Shown here: piece by piece, positions 45,573 to 55,304 of the stretch
How the letters are laid out: every line of letters begins with the position of its first letter
How positions within the stretch are numbered: position 1 is the stretch's first letter
Assembly: GCA_023488885.1 (NCBI GenBank)
Contig: JAMDDH010000002.1
Span: forward strand, 62,001 to 126,000
Direction: 5' to 3'
DNA from: Thermoplasmatota archaeon
Lineage (GTDB): Archaea; Thermoplasmatota; Thermoplasmata; Thermoplasmatales; Thermoplasmataceae
Length of the DNA: 64,000 nt
Translations under genes and position numbers: made by a program
Notes under the pieces: model-generated
Told to the model about the DNA's origin: nothing
Databases searched by the model: none
Seen by the model: the letters and a program-made list of their open reading frames with translations, nothing else

Positions 45573-46769
45573 ATGTCCACGGAACTCAAGAATCTAAGCG
45601 ATGAGGAATTCATCAAAAGACTGGCTGGCAGGTTGATCTCCATTAAGTCTATCTCTCCGGATTCCGGAGGTGCCGGAGAAAAGGAGAGGGCCGACGAGAT
45701 CTGCAGAATACTCGAAGAACTTGGATATAAAAACTACAGAAGATTCGATGTTACGGATAAGCACGATGTTGTGAGATCGAACATAATTCTGAGGGTCGGG
45801 GAGAAGGAGGAAAGATTGTGGATAGTTCCACACATCGATACTGTTCCGGTTGGTGATCTGTCGCTGTGGTCAAAAGATCCGTTTACCGCAACAGTTGAAG
45901 GGGACAGGATATACGGTCGCGGGACTTCAGACAACGGTCAGGCCATATTTCTGTCATTGCTGCTGCTTAAGAACCTTAATGTCTCAAAAATGAAGTACTC
46001 ACTGGGACTGGCTTTCGTTGCGGATGAGGAATTCGGGAGTAATTATGGAATACAGTTCCTGCTCAAGGAAAATATATTCAAAAAAAGCGATCTCATACTG
46101 GTTCCTGATGCAGGAACCTCGGACGGGTTACAGATAGAGGTTGCTGAAAAAAGCATACTCTGGATCAAATTCAAGGTCAGTGGAAAACAGTACCACGCGA
46201 GTATGCCGTTCATGGCGATAAATGCAAACCGGGAGTCCATGAAATTCTTTACCGGCCTGGATGCAGCTCTTCACGCAAAGTATGATCACACAAATGCCAT
46301 ATTCACGCCACCATCTTCAACATTCGAGCCGACAAAACATGAGAAGAACGTGGATAACATAAACACGATTCCCGGGACCGAAATCCAGTTCCTTGATTCC
46401 AGAATCCTGCCAGAATATGATCTGGACTCAGTTATAGACTTCATAGATGAGGAGATAAGGAGTTTCCAGAGAACAAGCCAGGCCAGGATTACATACGAAA
46501 TAATACAGAAGGAACAGGCTCCTATGCCAACCAGCGAGACAGCCAGGGTGGTTCTGGAACTGAAGAAGGTGATAAAAGAGCTGAGAAACGCTGAACCTTC
46601 GACCGTTGGAATCGGGGGAGGAACATGTGCAGCCTTCTTCAGGAGACTCGGGTATGATGCGATCGTATGGAGCACGACAGTCCCGGAGGTCGCCCATCAG
46701 GCGGATGAATATGTTGTCATTCCGCACATCCTCATGGACCGGGATGTAATTATGAAAATGATTTCATGA
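45573..46769 (+). CDS. M20-family metallopeptidase (ArgE/DapE/dipeptidase type)
   Basis: A 398-residue di-zinc amidohydrolase. Metal ligands are His and Asp in PHIDTVP and RGTSDNGQ, the catalytic Glu and ligand in VADEEFGS, and Asp in LVPDAGTSDG; the last His lies in VAHQADEYV. The dimerisation domain sits between (about 185-300). The family includes dipeptidases, desuccinylases and deacetylases, and the substrate is not evident. An AATTATATC box lies about 27 nt upstream. It is far from the murein cluster and stands among informational genes. Confidence 0.85.
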   Translation: MSTELKNLSDEEFIKRLAGRLISIKSISPDSGGAGEKERADEICRILEELGYKNYRRFDVTDKHDVVRSNIILRVGEKEERLWIVPHIDTVPVGDLSLWSKDPFTATVEGDRIYGRGTSDNGQAIFLSLLLLKNLNVSKMKYSLGLAFVADEEFGSNYGIQFLLKENIFKKSDLILVPDAGTSDGLQIEVAEKSILWIKFKVSGKQYHASMPFMAINANRESMKFFTGLDAALHAKYDHTNAIFTPPSSTFEPTKHEKNVDNINTIPGTEIQFLDSRILPEYDLDSVIDFIDEEIRSFQRTSQARITYEIIQKEQAPMPTSETARVVLELKKVIKELRNAEPSTVGIGGGTCAAFFRRLGYDAIVWSTTVPEVAHQADEYVVIPHILMDRDVIMKMIS

Positions 46770-46770
46770 T

Positions 46771-47298
46771 TCAGATGGAATCTTCGTCGGTTTTGGAGAG
46801 GTCCTGAAGCCTCTTCACGCCGCCTATTTCATCTATTATCTCAAAAACTGTCTTCGGAACATCGTCCTTCCATCCTTTTCCTTCCAGCATTTTCTTTCTT
46901 ATTGTAGTACCGGACCACGATGTCCTGTTTATAAGCTCCATGGATCTCACTTCGTAATTCTTCTCGAAGAAGAGACGCCTGACAAGCGGGTTGTTTGTGT
47001 ATATCTTCCTGAATTTTGGTGTGAGTGACTCCACATGGGCAACCCAGAGGGGATTGGAATTCACGTCCTCAATAGGTACAAGATAAAACTCATAAATCCC
47101 TTCCGCTTCAAGGGAGGAAGAGATCATGAGGTGCCTCTCACCAGCAGTGAATGGATCTTTCAGCGTATGAGAATATTGCGCACTTCCTATTCCTATTATG
47201 ACGGATGAATTTTCTTTGAGTATCTTCCTTATAACCTCAAGATGCCCATTATGGAATGGCTGAAATCTTCCAACAATGAATGCCCTGTCACTTTTCAA
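46771..47298 (-). CDS. nadM: Nicotinamide-nucleotide adenylyltransferase
   Basis: A 175-residue archaeal NMN adenylyltransferase for NAD synthesis. GRFQPFHNGH (10-19) is the nucleotidyltransferase HxGH motif, GIGSAQYSHT and DPFTAGER follow, and WSGTTIRKKM near residue 135 is the (I/S)SSTxxR-like phosphate-binding end. It starts six bases after the ileS stop and converges with the peptidase gene, leaving a single base between the stops. Confidence 0.93.
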   Translation of the reverse strand: MKSDRAFIVGRFQPFHNGHLEVIRKILKENSSVIIGIGSAQYSHTLKDPFTAGERHLMISSSLEAEGIYEFYLVPIEDVNSNPLWVAHVESLTPKFRKIYTNNPLVRRLFFEKNYEVRSMELINRTSWSGTTIRKKMLEGKGWKDDVPKTVFEIIDEIGGVKRLQDLSKTDEDSI

Positions 47299-47304
47299 TG
47301 CAGA

Positions 47305-50300
47305 TTACCTCTTCACGGGTTGAATCGAGATGAAGATCGTGTCACCGTCTATGTCCCATTCTCTGGCGCTCAGATTTTTCTCGAAACTTATATCTCTGGC
47401 AAGGGTTTCGTTCCTTATCCATTCTCCGTGGCTGTCGACTATCCTGTTGAGGTTTGCATCGCCCCACATTGATAAATCTATTTCCTGATCGTATTGCAGG
47501 CTTTGTTCCTTTCTCATTACCTGTATTCTTCTCACAATTTCCCTGGCCATGCCCTCCAGTTGCAGGTCTTCATCTATTTCTGTGTTGAGGAACACCTCCA
47601 GGGAGAGTCTTGAGTCCGTTGCCATCGCGTATTTCTCAACGGGCTCCTCAAGAACCTCGATAAAGTCATCCGTCAATGTCTCGCCGAATAATTCCAGAGA
47701 GTTGTTTTCCTGGAATACAGATAATAGCTTGCCGTCATCTTCCTCCACTGCAATCTTTATTCCGGAGGTCTTCGATTTCAGAACCGGCGCGGCTTTCTGT
47801 ATCACCAGTTTCATTCTTCGTCTCACGGGGCGTTCTTCTGGCTGGATGAATCTTATTTTTCTCGCATTGAGTTCCGAAGACATTGCTTCCAGGAGTTCCG
47901 TCATAAGCCCTTCGTTAGATTTTATGAGAATCTCAGTCACCGGCTGCCTGCCTTTCACTGAGTTTTCCTGCCTCAGCCTTCTTACAAGTTCGAGTATCGA
48001 GGAAGCTATTTTTACCTGCCCTTCTAGAACATCATTCTGAAGTGCGGGGTCGCTTACAGGGTAATGCTGCATATGTACGCTTCCAGATCCAGGATTGAGT
48101 TTGAGGAACAGGTATTCAGTGAAGAATGGAGCTATGGGTGCAAGCAACAGGATGATATTGTTCAATACATAGAACAGTGTTGAGTACGCGTTTTCCTTTT
48201 CCTGGGTAAGAGTTTCCGACCAGAACCGTCTTCTTGAGAGGCGAAGATAAAAGTTGGAAAGATCTTCAATCAAATCCTCTATGTGCCTCAGTGCCACATG
48301 TATATTGTAACTGTCCATGCTCTCAGCTGATCTGGCTATGGTGGAGTTTGTTCTGGACACAATCCATTTATCGAGCAAGTTCTTGGAACCTGAGAACCCT
48401 TTATAAGAGAAACCATCAAGGTTAGCATTCGAAGCGAAGAATGAATATACATTGGCAAGAGTGCCGAAGACCTTTCTCGAGGTTTCTGTTATCAGCTTCT
48501 TGTCTATGGCTTTTGATCTCCACGGTATACCGGTGAAGAAAAAGAGTCTGGCAGCATCCGCCCCGAATTCATTGAGGAAATCAAGGGCATATACTGAATT
48601 TCCCTTGCTTTTGCTCATTTTTCTTCCCTGTTCATCCAGGATATGGTCTATGGAGAGTACATTGGCATAAGCATTCTTATTGAAGAGCAGGGAGCCAATG
48701 ACGTGGAGTGTGTAAAACCATCCCCTGGTCTGGTCTATGGCCTCCGTTATGAATGATATTGGAATATTGAGGTCTGCTTCCTTATTCTCGAATGGATAAT
48801 GCATTGCTGCATACGTAGAACTTCCGGAATCGAACCAGGTATCAATCACATACGGTTCCCTGTGCATCAATTTTTCGCAATTCGGGCAGGGAAAAGTGAT
48901 GGAATCTATGAATGGCCTGTGTAGATCATCCGGAACAGACCCTGATAACCTTTTTAACTCGTCTCTGCTGCCTACTGCTTTCATGTGGTCGTTCTCGCAT
49001 GTCCATACCGGAAGAGGTGTTCCCCAGTAACGGTTCCTGCTCAGCGACCAGTCTTTCGCTTCTGAAAGGAAATTTCCGAATCTCCCTTCTTTCAAATGAT
49101 CTGGAACCCAGTTTATTCTGTCATTATTCTCTTTCAGAAGGTTCCGTATTGTTGAAACTTTTATGAACCAAGCCTGGAGAGGATAATAGATCAGCGGAGT
49201 TCCGCACCTGTAGCAAAAAGGGTAGGAGTGGGTGACTTTATCAGACTTGAAGATCTTGCCTCCTTTTTTTAGCAGTATTATGATCTCTGTATCCGCGTCC
49301 TTGACAAATTTGCCGTTCCAGGGCAGGCGAGGGTCTGCAAATTTTCCTGACTGATTCACCGGGTTTATTATATCGACTCCATATCGCTTGCCAACCTCAA
49401 AGTCTTCAGCACCGAATGCGGGTGCCGTATGCACTATGCCAGTACCTTCCTCAACATTGACATGGTCGCCTGAAACAACCTGCATGGTATTGTCCGGAGC
49501 CGGTATGTACGCGATCAACTGCTCATACAATTTCCCGACAAGTTCCTTTCCTGCCAGTTTTCTGATTACCCTGGCATCCTTCCCGAAAAGTTTTCCTACA
49601 ACGGCATTCGCTACGTAAAACTCCTCTCCTGCAAACTCAACCACAGCGTATTCTATGTTTTCATTTACGGCTATGAATTCATTGGAGGGAAGCGTCCATG
49701 GGGTTGTGGTCCAGGCCAGGAAGTATCTGTTGCTTGTGCCCTTTTCCCTGAATTTTACATAAACCGAAGGATCTTTCACATCATCGTAGCCCTGTGACAG
49801 TTCATGGGAACTCAATGAGGTTTCGCATCTCGGACAGTAAGGGACTATCTTGAAATCTCTTATCAGCATCTCCTTTTCGAATAGTGTCTTAAGGGCCCAC
49901 CACTCACTCTCTATGTAATCGTTCCTCAGCGTCACATAGGCTTTTTCATGGTCTACCCAGAATCCGAGCTTGCGATCTGCCTCCATCCATTCGTCTATGT
50001 AGCGGAATATACTTTCCCTGCAATACTGGTTGAACTTATCTATCCCAAAATCCTCTATTTCTTTCTTTGTCTTGAAACCGAAGTGCTTCTCAGCCTCTAT
50101 TTCCACAGGAAGTCCGTGACAATCCCATCCTCCGGTTCTCCGATGTATTGCATGTCCTGTCATGTACCGATATCTCAGTACGGTGTCTTTTACCGTTCTG
50201 GTCATGGCATGACCTACATGTGGACGGCCGTTTGCAGTAGGCGGGCCTTCAAGAAACGTAAATGGTTTATCTCCGATGCTTGTTGTCAATGATTTCTCAA

Positions 50301-50394
50301 TAATGCCTGCTTTTTTCCAGTAAGACAGAACTTCTTCACTAATCGACTGTAAATCCTTGTTTACCTGAATCTGTTCATAAGCAGGTTTTTTCAT
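47305..50394 (-). CDS. ileS: Isoleucyl-tRNA synthetase
   Basis: A 1029-residue class I synthetase with HIGH as HVGH in PPTANGRPHVGH, the editing domain in the middle, and KMSKS in GRKMSKSKGNS. The VDTWFDSGSS block before KMSKS and the WD/CHGLPVE motif are typical of IleRS. The ATG at 50394 is preferred over the one nine bases earlier because a CTTTAAATT box (about 50415-50423) lies about 25 nt upstream. Confidence 0.96.
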   Translation of the reverse strand: MKKPAYEQIQVNKDLQSISEEVLSYWKKAGIIEKSLTTSIGDKPFTFLEGPPTANGRPHVGHAMTRTVKDTVLRYRYMTGHAIHRRTGGWDCHGLPVEIEAEKHFGFKTKKEIEDFGIDKFNQYCRESIFRYIDEWMEADRKLGFWVDHEKAYVTLRNDYIESEWWALKTLFEKEMLIRDFKIVPYCPRCETSLSSHELSQGYDDVKDPSVYVKFREKGTSNRYFLAWTTTPWTLPSNEFIAVNENIEYAVVEFAGEEFYVANAVVGKLFGKDARVIRKLAGKELVGKLYEQLIAYIPAPDNTMQVVSGDHVNVEEGTGIVHTAPAFGAEDFEVGKRYGVDIINPVNQSGKFADPRLPWNGKFVKDADTEIIILLKKGGKIFKSDKVTHSYPFCYRCGTPLIYYPLQAWFIKVSTIRNLLKENNDRINWVPDHLKEGRFGNFLSEAKDWSLSRNRYWGTPLPVWTCENDHMKAVGSRDELKRLSGSVPDDLHRPFIDSITFPCPNCEKLMHREPYVIDTWFDSGSSTYAAMHYPFENKEADLNIPISFITEAIDQTRGWFYTLHVIGSLLFNKNAYANVLSIDHILDEQGRKMSKSKGNSVYALDFLNEFGADAARLFFFTGIPWRSKAIDKKLITETSRKVFGTLANVYSFFASNANLDGFSYKGFSGSKNLLDKWIVSRTNSTIARSAESMDSYNIHVALRHIEDLIEDLSNFYLRLSRRRFWSETLTQEKENAYSTLFYVLNNIILLLAPIAPFFTEYLFLKLNPGSGSVHMQHYPVSDPALQNDVLEGQVKIASSILELVRRLRQENSVKGRQPVTEILIKSNEGLMTELLEAMSSELNARKIRFIQPEERPVRRRMKLVIQKAAPVLKSKTSGIKIAVEEDDGKLLSVFQENNSLELFGETLTDDFIEVLEEPVEKYAMATDSRLSLEVFLNTEIDEDLQLEGMAREIVRRIQVMRKEQSLQYDQEIDLSMWGDANLNRIVDSHGEWIRNETLARDISFEKNLSAREWDIDGDTIFISIQPVKR

Positions 50395-50459
50395 GTTAAA
50401 CAATTATCGACAATTTAAAGAGATATATTGATTTTAGTATTGAAAATTCAAAATAAGTG

Positions 50460-50705
50460 TTATTGGATTGGATATGGCACAAACCTGTCAAGTCTTGCAG
50501 GCAGAATTATCGTTTCAGGAAGCACTGGCCATTTATCATATTTCCTTATGTATTTCCTGACTAGCTTATTCTCCTTCCTGACGAGCCAGTCCAAGTAATA
50601 ACCGTAAAGTTCAGAATTGTTCTTTCTGAGCTCTTTTATCCCAATTCTCTCTGCATCCAGTCTCCTTATCTCTTCCAATAGCTTGAGTTCGTCAGTTTGT
50701 ATCAT
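50460..50705 (-). CDS. Small charged protein of unknown function
   Basis: An 81-residue protein rich in Lys, Arg and Glu in its first half (likely two helices) and ending with a Pro-rich segment (VLPETIILPARLDRFVPYP). No family is recognised. Support for a real gene comes from an AAATTTAAT box about 25 nt upstream of the ATG, and from an upstream element shared with two other small genes. It lies between ileS and a tiny plus-strand gene. Confidence 0.5.
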   Translation of the reverse strand: MIQTDELKLLEEIRRLDAERIGIKELRKNNSELYGYYLDWLVRKENKLVRKYIRKYDKWPVLPETIILPARLDRFVPYPIQ

Positions 50706-50760
50706 CTTTTATCTGGTGTAAGATTAAATTTCAACATCATAACTTTTTACGTGGTCTTGA

Positions 50761-50776
50761 AAAATGAGCAAATGGT
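50761..50776 (-). promoter_or_regulatory. Shared upstream element, copy A
   Basis: Read on the minus strand, this is ACCATTTGCTCATTTT followed by TCAAGACC. It is 56 nt upstream of the start codon at 50705. It differs by a few bases from the two other copies at 56601 and 59632. Confidence 0.4.
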
Positions 50777-50902
50777 GCATTCCCTAGAGAAAAATACATA
50801 GCGAATCGACAATATGGGTATCAATAACAGAAGTTTTGCGAAATATTTACCAGTAAACATACAAGTAAAAGTATTTAAATAAGCGAATGTAGTTCCATAT
50901 GT

Positions 50903-51040
50903 ATGATCAAGGAGCGTTTCCATAAGATTAGGGACGAATTCCATGATGAAGCAAAAAGAATTAAGGGAATAATAGAAGAGGAATTCTCGGAAATTGAACA
51001 GAAGCAACAATCCCCGAAGGAAAAAGCCGATAAAAACTAA
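50903..51040 (+). CDS. Very small charged protein
   Basis: A 45-residue frame from ATG 50903, very rich in Lys and Glu (MIKERFHKIRDEF start) and likely one long helix. A GTATTTAAATAAG box (about 50869-50881) is centred about 27 nt upstream, the right distance for a leaderless gene. No family is recognised. It lies between two minus-strand genes and ends nine bases before the thiL stop. Confidence 0.45.
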   Translation: MIKERFHKIRDEFHDEAKRIKGIIEEEFSEIEQKQQSPKEKADKN

Positions 51041-51049
51041 TCTCCATTC

Positions 51050-52024
51050 CTAAGCGTATCCTAAATGCGGCTTTGCTGAGAAGTGCTCGTAGCCGGTTTC
51101 ATGTATTGGCGACCAGCGTTTGCCGTCGTAAATCATATTATTTCCTTCCCATGCCTCACCTATGAATGCGACCCTGACTTTTTCAGATTCCATGGAATCC
51201 ATAAAATCCTTGTAATTATTGTTGTCAATGGAGAAAAACAGTTCATAATCCCCACCAAACTGGCATATAATTTCTGTTGCGTTTCTTCCAGAAATTTCTG
51301 AGGCTTTCTTCACATAATTATTCGCGGGGAGTTCGTCTTCAACGATTTTGAATCCAACGCCGTAATCGGATTTCATCTGGTGAATACTTGAGAATAAGCC
51401 ATCCGAGAGGTCCATCATGAATTTTCCACCGTGTTCGCTTATGATCTGGGCTTCACGTATCCTCGGAGTAATATTCATCATCAACTCTATTCCCAGACTC
51501 TGTTTGTACTTCGACTTATAGAAAACGTAACCGGAAGCGCTTTTTCCTAGGTTGTTAGTAACTCCTATAATCTGCCCTTTTGCAATATGCTTCCGTTGTC
51601 TTACCAGTTCTTTTTTCTGGTGACCAAGGACAGTCCCGCTGATAACGAGTTCAGATCCCTCTTTCGTGTCTCCGCCAAGCAAATCTGCATTTTGGGCCTT
51701 AAGGGCACCGGATATCCCTGAAACAACTTCTCTGAAGAAACTTTCATCCGTATCGGGACTGACAAGATAAGAGACGAGCATTCCAGTGGGTTTGCCAGCC
51801 ATGGCAGCAATATCGCTGAGATTAAGGTTGGCAAGGAATCTACCTATCTGTAACGCGGTGGCTCCCTTTGGAATGTGGGTACTTTCCCTGATTATGTCTG
51901 TAGAGAGGAGCAGGTATTCATCCCCGTTTTCTACAAGTGCACAATCATCTTTCTCAGCGGATATACTGAACTCCCTGAACAGATTGTCAATTATTTTTCT
52001 CTCTCCAAGATCTCCCAGCTTCAA
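51050..52024 (-). CDS. thiL: Thiamine-monophosphate kinase
   Basis: This 324-residue kinase makes thiamine diphosphate from the monophosphate. The AIR-synthase-like fold shows DDCALV, STDIIRESTHIP, NLSDIAAMAGKP (about 68-79), LLGGDTKEG (about 116-124) and MDLSDGLFSS (about 204-213). These include the conserved Asp residues that bind magnesium. The start appears to be TTG 52024. Selenophosphate synthetase and PurM share the fold, but these motifs are those of ThiL. Confidence 0.9.
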   Translation of the reverse strand: MKLGDLGERKIIDNLFREFSISAEKDDCALVENGDEYLLLSTDIIRESTHIPKGATALQIGRFLANLNLSDIAAMAGKPTGMLVSYLVSPDTDESFFREVVSGISGALKAQNADLLGGDTKEGSELVISGTVLGHQKKELVRQRKHIAKGQIIGVTNNLGKSASGYVFYKSKYKQSLGIELMMNITPRIREAQIISEHGGKFMMDLSDGLFSSIHQMKSDYGVGFKIVEDELPANNYVKKASEISGRNATEIICQFGGDYELFFSIDNNNYKDFMDSMESEKVRVAFIGEAWEGNNMIYDGKRWSPIHETGYEHFSAKPHLGYA

Positions 52025-52107
52025 GATACTTCAGTAAAGTGATCCGCTTCATACATTCTAATGTTTCACTCAAGTTTTTTTAATTGTGTCTTATCATGTC
52101 TTAGTAG

Positions 52108-52788
52108 ATGTCAAGAAAAGATCAGATTGAAGAGATGTTTCTCGAAATTGTTCAGGGAAAGCCGTACACCGGAAAACCGATACCGCTTAACAGACTCAGC
52201 ATAGGTGGGCTGGCCTATAGCGTGGAGCAGGAAATAAAGAGAAAACTCGGGGAAAAAGAGGAAACACTCAAGGATAAACTGAACATGTTCAGGGGAACTG
52301 CTCTTCACAACCATGTTCAATACCTGGTCAAAAACCAGGGATACATATCAGAGTATAGAATATATTACTCCATTCCACACAGGTGGCATTACATGGGATT
52401 TGAAAACATCAACCTTGTCGGCGTCATTGATCTGCTGCATGAAACGAAAAGAGAGATCATTGAACTGAAGAGTTCAACCTCTTCTGACAGGATTGAAGAT
52501 TATCACAAGATCCAACTGGCTTCTTACATGAAAATGCTTCAGGAAAAGACGGGCCATGAGTACAGCGGTATTGTTGTCAAGTTCGGGGGAACTGCCATAG
52601 CGGCTGAAGAAGTATCAGGAGGAGACATCCCAAACTACTGGGCCACTGTGGTAAGGAGAGCAATCGAGGTTGCTGACAGGCTTGATCAGGTTATGGAAGA
52701 GAGGGATATATCCAACCTCTCAAACGATAAACCTGAAAATGGCGGAAATGCGGGACTTTACGGTTTCGACAACTCAGATCACAACTGA
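52108..52788 (+). CDS. RecB-like PD-(D/E)XK nuclease
   Basis: A 226-residue protein with the Cas4/RecB nuclease pattern: GTALHNHVQ (about 69-77), GVIDLL with the metal-binding Asp (about 110), IIELKSS with Glu-x-Lys (about 121-127), and QLASYMKM as the Q-x3-Y motif. It has no cysteine cluster, unlike the nuclease beside scpA. Its 3' end overlaps the convergent RaSEA-type gene by 15 nt. Specific function is unknown. Confidence 0.8.
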   Translation: MSRKDQIEEMFLEIVQGKPYTGKPIPLNRLSIGGLAYSVEQEIKRKLGEKEETLKDKLNMFRGTALHNHVQYLVKNQGYISEYRIYYSIPHRWHYMGFENINLVGVIDLLHETKREIIELKSSTSSDRIEDYHKIQLASYMKMLQEKTGHEYSGIVVKFGGTAIAAEEVSGGDIPNYWATVVRRAIEVADRLDQVMEERDISNLSNDKPENGGNAGLYGFDNSDHN

Positions 52789-53832
52789 CGCATCAGAGAT
52801 TCTTCCAATCAATTTCTCATAGTCAGGCTGGAAAAGATTCACTTTTTCAGCATCCAGAATTTCGAAATAATTACTCTTGTCAGCGGCGTTATAATATTGT
52901 TCCAGGCCGGAGAAATCCTGGTTCAATGAACCATCGTAAATTAGCTGTAGGAGTTCAGGGTCCGGACGGTTGTTATGTATACCTCTCTCTTTATTTCCAC
53001 CTGTAGGGTAGGAAACAACCTGATGCCCGTATTTCCTCGCTTCAAGAAGAATCCTTGCAAGGCTCCAGAGTCTCGGAAGCCTGTATAATCCCTTCTTCCA
53101 CAGGTGTTCAACCATGGTGTTTCTCTGGATATTCATCGGATTCACCGATATATCCGTTGAATATTTTCCGCTCTTTTCTATGGAATCAAGGGTGTCGGCA
53201 ATTGATGCTTCCTCGGAGAGAAACAGGGGCTTGAAGAGCAGGTATGTTCTCAGTTCGTAATTCAATTTCTTTATTATCTCGGCCGATGAAACAAACTTTG
53301 CAAAAGTGCTTCCCTTGTTGATAGAATCTTTCATTATCCGGTCATTGGCACTCTCCAGGCCAATGGCAATTCTTATGGGAATACCGTAGTCGCGAAGGTA
53401 TCCGATATTGCTTTCCGTGATATACTCCGTCCGCGATTCGATCAGGAGTTTATCTACCCTCCCCTTCAACGTGGAAAAGAAGTAATTCCTTGCATCCAGC
53501 GGAAACTCAATTGGGTCAAGGAAGCTTCCGGAGGTAAAGACTTTCAGGACCCTGACGTCATCAAGCGTCGAGGAAAGAGCGTCGATCTGTTTCTTCAGGT
53601 TATCTGATCTTATGTCTTTCGACACGTCGTTGAAATATCCGCACATCGAACAAGAAGAGAAGCCGTACCATGAACACCCTGTCGTCTTGAATATAACCAC
53701 CATGGTGGTTTCCGGGTATCCTCTCAGTCTGTCCTTTTCCCGCCACATGGATACTGGCACATCAGGATCAGAACTTCTCTGTTCTCTGGGCATCAATTTT
53801 TTAATGGAACTGGCGAACTCTCTATTTATCAT
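52774..53832 (-). CDS. Radical SAM protein, archaeosine synthase subunit RaSEA type
   Basis: A 352-residue radical SAM protein. The cluster cysteines lie in the unusual spacing TTGCSWYGFSSCSMCGY (C-x7-C-x2-C, about residues 52-66), which is the signature of the Elp3-related group containing RaSEA. IESRTEYIT and IGLES follow. RaSEA works with ArcS to make archaeosine at tRNA position 15. ATG 53832 is preferred, with a GTTAAACTG box about 24 nt upstream. It is divergent from the aminotransferase gene, sharing a 76-bp promoter region. Confidence 0.85.
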   Translation of the reverse strand: MINREFASSIKKLMPREQRSSDPDVPVSMWREKDRLRGYPETTMVVIFKTTGCSWYGFSSCSMCGYFNDVSKDIRSDNLKKQIDALSSTLDDVRVLKVFTSGSFLDPIEFPLDARNYFFSTLKGRVDKLLIESRTEYITESNIGYLRDYGIPIRIAIGLESANDRIMKDSINKGSTFAKFVSSAEIIKKLNYELRTYLLFKPLFLSEEASIADTLDSIEKSGKYSTDISVNPMNIQRNTMVEHLWKKGLYRLPRLWSLARILLEARKYGHQVVSYPTGGNKERGIHNNRPDPELLQLIYDGSLNQDFSGLEQYYNAADKSNYFEILDAEKVNLFQPDYEKLIGRISDASVVI

Positions 53833-53908
53833 CAAACAATTTCTCCGCGATCAGTTTAACGGATTTCGAATTGATAAAAATATATTTGCAAGTGACATAA
53901 GTGACGGA

Positions 53909-55060
53909 ATGTTATCTTCGAGATTATCTGCAATTTCTGAATCAAAGAGTGTAGCAGCCAGTAATAAGGCCGCTGAACTTGTAAAAGCCGGGAAAAGGAT
54001 TTACAATTTTGGAATAGGGGAGCCGGATTTTACCACACCAGAACACATCATCAATGCAGGTTTCGAGGCGGCCAAAAAGGGAAAAACCCATTACACTTCG
54101 TCTCTGGGGATTATAGAGCTGCGGGAAGCCGTTGCAAAGAAGATGAAGACCTTCAACAATGTTGACGCAAAGACAGCGAATGTTATTATTACACCGAGCA
54201 AGTTTTCCATAAACCTCGCTGTTATGACACTAATGAATCCGGGTGATGAAGCGATTATACCGGAGCCATATTACCTGTCTTATCCAGATATCGTAAGGTT
54301 GCATGGTGGGAAACCTCTCACGTGCAAAACCGATTCAAATTACGATTTCGATTTCGATGAAATGAGGAAGATCGTTACACCAAGGACAAAACTGTTCATA
54401 TTGAACAGTCCCACAAACCCGACGGGAAAGGTTTACTCGGAAAAGGTACTGAGGGAGCTCTCAGATTTCATAATCGAAAATGATATGTATCTGCTCAGCG
54501 ACGAGATATATGAGGATTTGATCTACGAGGGGAAAAGGTTTTCACCAGCTTCGATACCGGAAATGTTTCCGAGGACGCTGACTATGGGTGGCTATTCCAA
54601 GAGTTATGCAATGACGGGATGGAGAATTGGATATATGATTGCGGAAGAGTCCATAATAAAGGCATGTAACAAGATTCAACAGCAAACCATCACATGTGCT
54701 GCGTCCGTCTCACAATATGCCGCACTTGCCGCAATGGAAGACAGGGAAACTCCAAAGAAATTCAGGGAGGCATTTCTGAAAAGGAGAAATATGGTAAACG
54801 ATCTGATTTCGGGCACTCCCGGTCTGTCAATGAGAAAGCCGGAAGGTGCTTTTTACGCCTTCGTACACTATGATTCCACTATGAAGAGTGAAGATTTTGT
54901 GGAGAAGATTCTCGACGAGAAGCTCGTGGTTGTCACACCTGGTTCGGCATTTGGAGACCAGGGTGAGTACCATTTCCGGCTGTCATTTGCCACAGACGAT
55001 GAAACCATCAGGACAGGAATAGAGAAAATCGGGGAATTTGTCAATGGCTTGGATAAATAA
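53909..55060 (+). CDS. Class I/II aminotransferase (aspartate aminotransferase-like)
   Basis: A 383-residue PLP enzyme. The fold-type I motifs are NFGIGEPDF (substrate arm), NSPTNPTGKVY (Asn for the PLP ring), SDEIYEDL (Asp for the PLP nitrogen), SKSYAMTGWRIGY with the Schiff-base Lys, and FRLSFA with the Arg for the carboxylate. ATG 53909 fits the family start, and an AAATATATTTG box lies about 26 nt upstream; a longer frame to 53612 would run over the divergent gene. Aspartate or aromatic amino acids are possible substrates. Confidence 0.9.
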   Translation: MLSSRLSAISESKSVAASNKAAELVKAGKRIYNFGIGEPDFTTPEHIINAGFEAAKKGKTHYTSSLGIIELREAVAKKMKTFNNVDAKTANVIITPSKFSINLAVMTLMNPGDEAIIPEPYYLSYPDIVRLHGGKPLTCKTDSNYDFDFDEMRKIVTPRTKLFILNSPTNPTGKVYSEKVLRELSDFIIENDMYLLSDEIYEDLIYEGKRFSPASIPEMFPRTLTMGGYSKSYAMTGWRIGYMIAEESIIKACNKIQQQTITCAASVSQYAALAAMEDRETPKKFREAFLKRRNMVNDLISGTPGLSMRKPEGAFYAFVHYDSTMKSEDFVEKILDEKLVVVTPGSAFGDQGEYHFRLSFATDDETIRTGIEKIGEFVNGLDK

Positions 55061-55304
55061 TTATGGTTCTTCAGACAATATCGTGGAATAAATATAATCC
55101 ACTGTCATGAAGCATTCCTTTTATTTTTGTTCGGGATCAAGTTGAAACCTTCTTCAATGAACGTATACTGCAGTTTTCAGGTCTTCAATATAGCGGGAAC
55201 CATAATCCATCTTCTGAACAGTTACACCCCCGGAGTTTAATCCCTCGGCTATTGCATTTGAAATACTATAATCATGTTTAAATATGAAGGTGATTTCGCA
55301 TTTT

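Noticed and set aside
45573-46769. M20 peptidase as a murein diaminopimelate desuccinylase belonging to the salvage set
   Set aside because: The family is broad and the gene sits about 27 kb away among tRNA synthetase and NAD genes, so no link can be claimed.
53612-53908. A 99-codon N-terminal extension of the aminotransferase
   Set aside because: It runs antisense over the start of the RaSEA-type gene, has no family similarity, and the TATA-like box supports the start at 53909.
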